Shown here piece by piece: positions 40,299-46,516 of a stretch of 46,516 bases of DNA. A model generated the notes under the pieces. The model was not told the DNA's origin, did no database searches, and worked only from the letters and a program-made list of their open reading frames with translations. Position numbers and translations under genes: made by a program. The stretch is from Verrucomicrobiota bacterium (GTDB lineage Bacteria; Verrucomicrobiota; Verrucomicrobiia; Limisphaerales; JACPZS01): the NCBI GenBank assembly GCA_016195385.1, contig JACPZS010000122.1, forward strand, positions 1 through 46,516. The letters are read 5' to 3'. Numbering within the stretch: the first letter of the stretch is position 1; every line of letters begins with the position of its first letter.

Positions 40299-43091
40299 AT
40301 GAAAGCGCCTCTTGAAACGACGGTATCGCCCTTCGGTGGATCCATCGCTGATGTGGTTCCGTCGCCGCCAAACGACGGAGCTTCCTCCCTGAAAGCCGAA
40401 TCGATCGCGCTGATGGATAAGTGGAATCAAACTGCTGCGCCGTATCCGTTGAACGGACGCGTGCATGATTTTTTCGAAGAGCAGACGAAGCGAACGCCAG
40501 ATGCCATCGCCGTCATCAGCGGCGAAATAAAGACCACTTATCGCGAGTTGGCAGAGCGCGCCGCAAAATTGGCCGCGCATTTGCGCACGCTGGGGGTCGG
40601 GCCGGATTCGCGCGTCGGGTTGAGCGTCGAGCGCTCGCTGGACATGATGGTCGGCGTGCTGGGCATCCTAAAAGCCGGTGGCGCGTACGTGCCGATGGAC
40701 CCGGCGTATCCGCAAGAGCGCCTGGCGTTCATGCTCGAAGACAGCCGCGCGCCAGTGCTGCTCACGCAAAAAAAATTCGCCGCGCATTTGTCGTCCACGA
40801 AAGCAAAAGTGATTTTCCTGGACGAGCCGTTGCCGAAAGAATCGCCGTCGTCAAAATTTTCCACCGCCGAACCCACGCCCGAGCATCTGGCTTATGTTAT
40901 TTACACGTCAGGCTCGACAGGTCGGCCAAAGGGCGTGGCGATGGTGCATCGTTGCCTGGTCAATCTGGTGGCGTGGCAACTCACGGAATCCAAATTGCCG
41001 CCAGGCGCGAAAACGCTGCAGTTCGCGTCGCTCAGTTTTGACGTTTCGTTTCAGGAAATGTTTTCCACGTGGGCGGCGGGCGGCGCGCTCGTGCTCATCA
41101 CCGAGGAACTGCGCCGGCATCCCGAAGGCTTGCTGCGGCTCATGCAACAGGAAAGCGTGGCCAGATTGTTTCTGCCGTTCGTCGCGTTGCAGCAAATCGC
41201 GCAGGCCGTCGAAGACACCGGCCTCGTGCCGGAGACGTTGCGCGAAGTCATCACGGCGGGCGAGCAGTTGCAAATTTCGCGCGCCATCGAAAACTTGTTT
41301 GAAAAATTGCCGCAGACGAAATTGTTCAACCACTACGGCCCGTCCGAAAGTCACGTCGTCACGTCGTTCCCACTGAACGGCCCACCGAGCCAGTGGATGC
41401 GCCTGCCGCCCATCGGCCGGCCGGTGGCGAATTGCAAAATCTTCCTGCTCGATCCGAATTTGCAGCCCGTCGAAATCGGCGAGCCGGGCGAACTGCACAT
41501 CGGTGGCGTGTCGCTGGCGCGCGGTTATTTGGATCGGCCCGAACTCACGCAGCAAAAATTCATCGCTGATCCGTTCAGTCGCGAGCCGGGCGCGCGACTC
41601 TATAAGACCGGCGACCTCGCGAAGTTTCTGCCCGACGGCAACATCGAATTTCTTGGCCGCATCGATCATCAGGTCAAAATCCGCGGCTTCCGCATCGAGC
41701 TGGGGGAAATTGAAACCGTGCTGGGCCAGCACCCCAAGGTGCGCGAGGCCACCGTGTCCGTTTATGAACCCGCGCCGGGCGACAAACGCCTCGTCGGTTA
41801 CTTCGTCCCGCAGTCCGGTGAAAAACCGAGCGTCGGCGAATTGCGCTTTTTTCTCGGCGAGAAGCTTGCGGACTACATGGTGCCGACGATGTTCATGGCG
41901 CTCGAAAAACTGCCGCTCACGCCGAGCGGCAAGGTGGATCGCCGTTCGCTGCCTGCGCCGGATCAGAGCCGGCCGGATTTGGAAAAAGAATTTGCCGCCC
42001 CGCGCAACGAAACCGAGAATCAGTTGACGAAGCTTTGGGAGAAGCTGCTCAACGTGCAGCCCGTCGGCATCCATGACAATTTTTTTGACCTCGGCGGTGA
42101 CTCGCTGATCGCCAGCCGGCTGTTCACTCAAATCCAAAAGAACTTCGGAAAAAATTTTGTTCCGACCGCGTTGCTCGGAGCGCCGACCATCGGGCAACTG
42201 GCGGGGTTGATCACCGGCGCTGCCGCCGCGTCGAAGTGGACTTCGCTGATCCCCATTCAACCGAACGGCACGCGCCCGCCGTTGTTCTGCATGCACGCGG
42301 GGGCGGGCACGATTTTATTTTACTACGATCTCGCCAATCGCCTCGGCGATGACCAGCCCGTCTATGGTTTGCAGGCGCAAGGTTTGTACGGCGGAGCGGT
42401 GCCACATGAGCACGTCGAGGAAATGGCGGCTCACTATATCCAGGAAATGCGCAGCGTGCAACCGCACGGGCCGTATCAACTGGCGGGGTTTTGCTTCGGC
42501 GCGATCGTCGCTTTTGAAGTGGCGCAGCAATTGCGCCGCGCCGGCGAGCAGATCTGTTTTCTCGCGTCCTTCGACGGCGGCGTGCCGCGATACGATTATC
42601 GCGAAGGGCGCGCGCCGAAAGGGGCTACCGCCCTCGAAGATGCCGCGTTGAACCGGCCAGCGCAGCCGTGGCTGATTCGCCACCTTCGCAACCTGGCCAA
42701 GCGCTCGCCGCGCAAAGCCTGGCGGTACGTCCAACGCAAAGTGATGATGCGCCTTCACTATAAGCGGCTGAAGTATTACTACGTTCTGGGACGCTACTAT
42801 AGCCGCAAGGGCAAACCACTGCCGGATAATTTGCGCCGGCTGTTTTTCCTCCAAAACCATTTTCGGGCGGAAAAAAATTACCAACTGCAAACCTTTCCCG
42901 GCAAGATGACGATCTATGTGAGTGCCGGGCTTTTTGCGGAGCCGGATCTTGGCTGGACCAAATGGGCTCTGGGTGGCGTGGAGGTGGTGGAAATCCCCGG
43001 TGAACACAAGGAACATCGTGACATCATGACCGGCGAATTCATCGACGTCGCCGCGGCTCATCTCAAAACTCACCTTGCTCGCGCACGCTGA
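40299..43091 (+). CDS. Single-module NRPS-like enzyme: adenylation, carrier, Cys-type thioesterase
   Basis: A 930-residue cytoplasmic enzyme. The adenylation domain (about 50-545) has YTSGSTGRPKG near 202, SFDVSFQEMFSTW with the Asp that normally binds the substrate amino group, NHYGPSESH, YKTGDLAKFLPDG, the hinge GRIDHQVKIRGFRIELGEIE and the catalytic Lys in TPSGKVDRRSLP. The carrier domain has FFDLGGDSL with phosphopantetheine Ser602. The thioesterase (about 655-925) has elbow GFCFGA with Cys732 where Ser is usual, and a His in IPGEHKEHRD. There is no condensation or oxidation domain. A-T-TE enzymes typically join or cyclise one or two acyl units. Substrate and product are unknown; retention of the Asp favours an alpha-amino acid. 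No phosphopantetheinyl transferase lies in the window. Confidence 0.9.
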   Translation: MKAPLETTVSPFGGSIADVVPSPPNDGASSLKAESIALMDKWNQTAAPYPLNGRVHDFFEEQTKRTPDAIAVISGEIKTTYRELAERAAKLAAHLRTLGVGPDSRVGLSVERSLDMMVGVLGILKAGGAYVPMDPAYPQERLAFMLEDSRAPVLLTQKKFAAHLSSTKAKVIFLDEPLPKESPSSKFSTAEPTPEHLAYVIYTSGSTGRPKGVAMVHRCLVNLVAWQLTESKLPPGAKTLQFASLSFDVSFQEMFSTWAAGGALVLITEELRRHPEGLLRLMQQESVARLFLPFVALQQIAQAVEDTGLVPETLREVITAGEQLQISRAIENLFEKLPQTKLFNHYGPSESHVVTSFPLNGPPSQWMRLPPIGRPVANCKIFLLDPNLQPVEIGEPGELHIGGVSLARGYLDRPELTQQKFIADPFSREPGARLYKTGDLAKFLPDGNIEFLGRIDHQVKIRGFRIELGEIETVLGQHPKVREATVSVYEPAPGDKRLVGYFVPQSGEKPSVGELRFFLGEKLADYMVPTMFMALEKLPLTPSGKVDRRSLPAPDQSRPDLEKEFAAPRNETENQLTKLWEKLLNVQPVGIHDNFFDLGGDSLIASRLFTQIQKNFGKNFVPTALLGAPTIGQLAGLITGAAAASKWTSLIPIQPNGTRPPLFCMHAGAGTILFYYDLANRLGDDQPVYGLQAQGLYGGAVPHEHVEEMAAHYIQEMRSVQPHGPYQLAGFCFGAIVAFEVAQQLRRAGEQICFLASFDGGVPRYDYREGRAPKGATALEDAALNRPAQPWLIRHLRNLAKRSPRKAWRYVQRKVMMRLHYKRLKYYYVLGRYYSRKGKPLPDNLRRLFFLQNHFRAEKNYQLQTFPGKMTIYVSAGLFAEPDLGWTKWALGGVEVVEIPGEHKEHRDIMTGEFIDVAAAHLKTHLARAR

Positions 43092-43108
43092 CTGTAACTG
43101 GCCATGCC

Positions 43109-43187
43109 TGTCCGTGCCCTGATCAGGCCAGGCAACGGACCGAAGCATCGCCAGCGCGACGCTTGGCCCAATGGCGGTCGATGCTTC
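43109..43187. repeat. Two consecutive hairpins downstream of the NRPS-like gene
   Basis: First: GTCCGTGCC pairs with GGCAACGGAC (ending near 43140), with one bulge and a loop containing TGATCA. Second: GAAGCATCG (43142-43150) and CGATGCTTC (43179-43187) are exact complements, 9 bp, with a 28-base loop. No T-run follows, so an intrinsic terminator is uncertain. The 178-base gap also precedes the second ATPase gene. Confidence 0.4.
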
Positions 43188-43269
43188 CGTAGATTCCGAT
43201 CATCAAGCTCAGATCGGCATTTGCGCGTGAGCAACTTCATTCCTCGTTGTCCAACTCTTCGTAACCGGT

Positions 43270-44400
43270 ATGCCCGAAGCGGAACACAAAACTCCTGACC
43301 TGACTTTGAAACGACTCGTTCCTGATTCGACGCTGACTGGCGAGGACGCCGCGCCACGCATCGTCGCCGAGTTGATTGAACGTGCCGAGCGGCTGGGCGC
43401 CAGCGACGTTCATTTGCAGATGCTCGGCAAATCCGCCGAAGTTTCGTTTCGACTTGATGGCGTGATGGCTCCGCCGAGTTCGTTGCCCGAAGCGGTTGCC
43501 GAGCGCGTCTTCGGGCGGATCAAGTTTCTCGCGCGCCTTAAGACTTATCAGGAATCGTTGCCGCAGGACGGGCGCATCGACAAGGCCGACGCGCATTCCA
43601 CGCAGGACATTCGCGTCGCAACTTATCCAACGGTCACCGGCGAAAAAATCGTGCTCCGCTTCTTCAACGACTCGACAGCTCGCACGCTCGACGAACTGGA
43701 GCTGGACACGGCGGTGCGCACAGAACTGGAAAAGTTTTTAAGGCAAACCTCCGGGCTGATGCTGTTAACCGGTCCCGCTGGCAGCGGCAAGACCACGACG
43801 ATTTACGCCTGCCTGCGCTTTCTCGCCGCGCAACACGGTCGGCACATCATCACGATTGAAGATCCGGTTGAGCAAATTCTTCCCAGCGTGATGCAGACCG
43901 AAGTGAACGAGGCGCGCGGACTCACGTTCGCCAAAGCCGCGCGGCATTTGCTGCGGCAGGATCCGCAGGTGCTCGTGCTCGGCGAAATTCGCGACGAGGA
44001 AACCGCGAACCTCGCCGTGCGCGCCGCGCTCACCGGCCATCTCGTCATCTCGACACTGCACGCAGGTTCGTGTCGCGGCGTGTTCGAGCGGCTGCAGGTG
44101 ATGTGCGCTGATCCGTTCGCGGTCGCATCGGCAGTCGAGTTGGTGCTGAACCAGCGGCTCGTGCGCTGCGTCTGCCGCGCGTGCGACGGTGCCGGCTGCG
44201 ACGCGTGCCTGCAAACCGGCTTTCGTGGCCGCGTCCCGATCGTTGAATGGACACGCATGACGGATTCGTTGCGCGCCGGATTGCGACTACGCGAACCGCT
44301 GGCGTTGACGCCGACGCATTCGCTCGAAGATGCGGGACGTGAATTGGTCAGTCGCGGCGTCACGAACGAAACAGAACTGATAAGAATTTTCGGCTTATGA
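43270..44400 (+). CDS. GspE/PilB-family secretion ATPase (second system)
   Basis: A 376-residue ATPase with N2 and C1 domains but no N1 domain. It shows GASDVHLQMLG (Gln replaces the usual Glu of ASDIHxE), SLPQDGRI, Walker A GPAGSGKTTT, Asp box TIEDPVEQIL, Walker B VLVLGEIRDEET, His box GHLVISTLHAGS and a compact cysteine-rich zinc site (CVCRACDGAGCDACLQTGF). Its stop overlaps the start of the next gene, a GspF homologue, by 4 bases, and another GspF-like gene follows. This is therefore a separate assembly machine from the T2SS at 25-37 kb. Lack of N1 suggests it does not dock to a GspL/PilM-type partner in the usual way. Confidence 0.9.
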   Translation: MPEAEHKTPDLTLKRLVPDSTLTGEDAAPRIVAELIERAERLGASDVHLQMLGKSAEVSFRLDGVMAPPSSLPEAVAERVFGRIKFLARLKTYQESLPQDGRIDKADAHSTQDIRVATYPTVTGEKIVLRFFNDSTARTLDELELDTAVRTELEKFLRQTSGLMLLTGPAGSGKTTTIYACLRFLAAQHGRHIITIEDPVEQILPSVMQTEVNEARGLTFAKAARHLLRQDPQVLVLGEIRDEETANLAVRAALTGHLVISTLHAGSCRGVFERLQVMCADPFAVASAVELVLNQRLVRCVCRACDGAGCDACLQTGFRGRVPIVEWTRMTDSLRAGLRLREPLALTPTHSLEDAGRELVSRGVTNETELIRIFGL

Positions 44401-45407
44401 ACTACGACGAGTTTGCTTTTTTCAACCAACAACTGGCCGCGATGTTGCGTGATGGCATCCCGCTCGAAGGCGCGTTGCGCCAGCTCTGCGCGCAGATGCA
44501 GCACGGGCCGCTGCGCGTGGAAATCGAATCGCTCGAAGCCGACCTTGCGAAAGGTGTGCCGCTGGCCGACGCGGTCAAGTCGCGCAAGTTGCCGGAGCTT
44601 TACGCGCAGATGCTCCGCGTCGGCGTGCAGAGCAACGACCTGCCCGGCGTGCTGGTGACGCTCGCGGATTACTACCATCGCGCGAGTTCGATCTGGGCGC
44701 GGCTGCGCGGCTTGATGATTTACCCGCTCATCGTACTCGTCGTTTCGCTCGCGCTCTCGGTGCTGATGGCATTCATCTACAACGGCCTCGTGAAAGAATT
44801 TCCGAAGGATGAACTCGACTGGCTGATTCAGAATCGCGGCCAGCAAATGATGATGCAGTCTTGGTTTCTGCCGTCGCTTTTTGCGCTCGCGACGGCGTTC
44901 GTTCTCATCGCCCTCGCGCTGCCCAACGTGCGCCGCGCGCTCCGCTGGCGATTGCCCGCGTTTCGGGAAGCCAGTCTTTCGCAGTTCGCGTCATCCGCCG
45001 CGCTGCTGTTGCGCAACGGCGGAAATTTGAACAATGCGCTTGGCCTGCTGCGGCAACTGGAATCCGGCACGCCCGCCGGCGCGGAACTGGGCCGCTGGCA
45101 ATCGCGCCTCGGCGAAGGCCACGCCCGGTTCGCCGATATGACCGCTAACGCCAAAGTTTTTCCGCCACTGTTTTTGTGGCTCGTGCAAGAGTCCGGTGAG
45201 GACATGGAAGGCGGATTCAAGCAGGCGGCGGAGATTTACCACGCGCGCGCCGTTCACCGAATCGAAATGCTGCTCTACGCCGCACTGCCGGTTTCGGTCG
45301 TGCTGCTGGGCGTGATGATCGTGGGACAATTCTTTCCCGTGCTGCGCGTGCTGACCACATTGTTAGGATCGCTGGGAGACGTCGGCAACTCACCTGGCAG
45401 CCAATAA
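44397..45407 (+). CDS. GspF-like inner-membrane platform protein (second system, first copy)
   Basis: A 336-residue polytopic protein with two T2SSF domains: one near the N terminus (FFNQQLAAMLRDGIPLEGAL, then LPELYAQMLRVGVQSNDLPG), the other starting about residue 195 (LSQFASSAALLLRNGGNLNN) with LFLWLVQESGEDMEGGFKQA. Membrane helices lie at about 103-125 (MIYPLIVLVVSLALSVLMAF), 155-180 and near the C terminus (LYAALPVSVVLLGVMIVGQF). It is shorter than the T2SS GspF because it lacks the extended N-terminal region. It overlaps the ATPase gene by 4 bases and is followed after 7 bases by a second GspF-like gene. Confidence 0.9.
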   Translation: MNYDEFAFFNQQLAAMLRDGIPLEGALRQLCAQMQHGPLRVEIESLEADLAKGVPLADAVKSRKLPELYAQMLRVGVQSNDLPGVLVTLADYYHRASSIWARLRGLMIYPLIVLVVSLALSVLMAFIYNGLVKEFPKDELDWLIQNRGQQMMMQSWFLPSLFALATAFVLIALALPNVRRALRWRLPAFREASLSQFASSAALLLRNGGNLNNALGLLRQLESGTPAGAELGRWQSRLGEGHARFADMTANAKVFPPLFLWLVQESGEDMEGGFKQAAEIYHARAVHRIEMLLYAALPVSVVLLGVMIVGQFFPVLRVLTTLLGSLGDVGNSPGSQ

Positions 45408-45414
45408 AAATTTG

Positions 45415-46516
45415 TGAACTTCTTCATCCATCTCGGCATCTGGTGCGTCGTATGGCTCGTGATCTCGTGCGTGTTCTTTTCGGTAATCTACGAATTCTTG
45501 AGTCTGCCGCTGCGGCGTCAGGAGAGTGGGCGTTTTCTGCTCGATTTGCTGGAACGCGAACTCAAACGCGGCCGCAGTCCGGAGCACGCGATTCTCTCCC
45601 TCGCTCGATGTCATGATCGCGCGCTCGGCGTTCCTTTCTATCGACTCGCGGCTCACATCGAAAGCGGCCTGCGCTTCGGCGTCGCTCTCGCTAAAGTTCC
45701 GCGAATGCTGCCGCCACAAGTCAACGCCATGCTGCAGGCAGGCGAACGCATCGGTGACATCGCAAAAGTTCTGCCAGCGTGCCGACGCAGCTTGGCGGAA
45801 GGATCTTCGCACACGACCAGCGCCGCAAACTATCTTTTCATCGTGTTTCTCTCGGCCTCACCGCTCCTGATTTGGGTGGTGCTCATCCTGAACATTTTTG
45901 TGATGCCCAAGTTCCTTCAAATCTCGGCAGACATGCAAGTCCATCTCGGCAGCCAGCCACAGTTCATGCTCGAGTTCGGGCCGTGGTTTGCCGCGATCAG
46001 TTTCGCGACGTGGGCACTGCTGCTCATCGGCGGCAGTTTCTCCGGCAACGCACCGCGTCCCACCGTGTGGCGCAATGTTGGTCTGGAGCCGCTTGTGGAA
46101 TTCTTCTTCGAGCGGCTCCCGTGGCGGCGGCAGCGTATGCACCGGGATTTTTCCGCGATGCTCGCGATTTTTCTGGATGCCGAAGTACCTGAGGAAACGG
46201 CCGTCAACCTCGCCGCCCAATCCACGGCGAGCAATCGAATCATGCGCCGTTCCCGCAACGTCGTCGCGGATCTGCGCTCCGGAAAGAAACTGACCGAAGC
46301 CATTCGCTGGATCGACGACGCGGGCGAATTCCGTTGGCGACTGAGCAACGCCGCGCACGCGCGCACCGGCTTCGTCGCCGCGCTCACCGGCTGGCACGAC
46401 GCGCTCGACGCGAAGGCATTTCAATCCGAACAAGCCGCCGCGCAAACGATCACGACCGGCCTCGTTTTGTTCAACGGTGTCTTCGTCGGTGGCGTTTGCG
46501 TCACCGTTTTTCAATT
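45415..46516 (+). CDS. Second GspF-like membrane protein, cut by the window edge
   Basis: An open frame from GTG 45415 to the last base with no stop, 367 codons visible. The N-terminal hydrophobic helix (HLGIWCVVWLVISCVFFSVI) is followed by a T2SSF-type domain (LLDLLERELKRGRSPEHAIL, then LAAHIESGLRFGVALAKVPR and MLQAGERIGDIAKVL). Further helices appear (IVFLSASPLLIWVVLILNIF; WFAAISFATWALLLIGGSF), and a second domain begins about residue 240 (MHRDFSAMLAIFLDAEVPEE). It diverges strongly from the copy upstream, so the pair may form a hetero-oligomeric platform. The end of the gene lies outside the window. Confidence 0.85.

Noticed and set aside
40908..42296. 462-codon minus-strand frame inside the NRPS-like gene
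   Set aside because: Antisense shadow of an adenylation domain with all its core motifs on the plus strand.

Overview
The window looks like a chromosomal segment of a GC-rich Gram-negative bacterium of the PVC group, most likely Verrucomicrobiota (Pedosphaera/Limisphaerales-like). Pointers are: an in-operon type II secretion (T2SS) cluster whose prepilin-type proteins mostly carry an A^FTLIEL cleavage site, a long SecA with an extra insert and a C-terminal SEC-C zinc motif, a giant secreted RHS protein, a small secreted protein ending in an FYRLRK-like tail, and a CXXCH/copper-monooxygenase/TPR protein. This taxon is an inference from protein style, not a database result.

Layout. 1-7.9 kb (+): a PilT/GspE-type ATPase lacking its zinc-binding block, a GT21-like glycosyltransferase, an NtrC-type regulator, a small lipoprotein, YebC, TlyA, NAD kinase and a LacI-type regulator. 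7.88-8.80 kb: a small accessory patch that I read as a degenerate integron cassette array without an integrase: one complete attC-like site, a second boundary core site on each side, and two short ORFs of unknown function whose stop codons lie inside the core sites. 8.8-17.5 kb (-): a cytochrome/monooxygenase/TPR protein, a remnant of an aminotransferase 3' end, a small YD-repeat secreted protein and a 2025-residue beta-helix plus RHS protein. 17.6-18.8 kb (-): the intact aminotransferase. 19.0-22.1 kb (+): secA.

22.4-38.1 kb (-) is one long, tightly packed operon: a Gly-rich secreted protein, gspE (broken), gspF, gspG, gspH, gspI, gspJ, gspK, a PilM-PilN fusion (GspL role), a GspM/PilO-like protein, a GspC/PilP-like protein, a secretin divided over two genes, and a two-component system (histidine kinase and sigma-54 activator). 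Most junctions are 4-base ATGA overlaps. The ATPase gene has lost about 70 codons and its frame exactly at a perfect 10-bp inverted repeat. The secretin is cut inside its last N-type domain, and the second half has its own signal peptide.

38.4-40.1 kb (-): a secreted esterase fused to an SMP-30-like propeller. 40.3-43.1 kb (+): a single-module NRPS-like enzyme (adenylation, carrier, thioesterase) whose thioesterase elbow carries Cys instead of Ser. 43.3 kb to the right edge (+): a second secretion/pilus assembly set, one ATPase followed by two GspF-like membrane proteins, the last running off the window.

The most unusual items are the cassette remnant at 7.88-8.80 kb, the split secretin, the hairpin-located break in gspE, the Cys-type thioesterase and the duplicated aminotransferase 3' end that brackets the RHS locus. 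No rRNA, tRNA, CRISPR array, transposase or integrase was seen.
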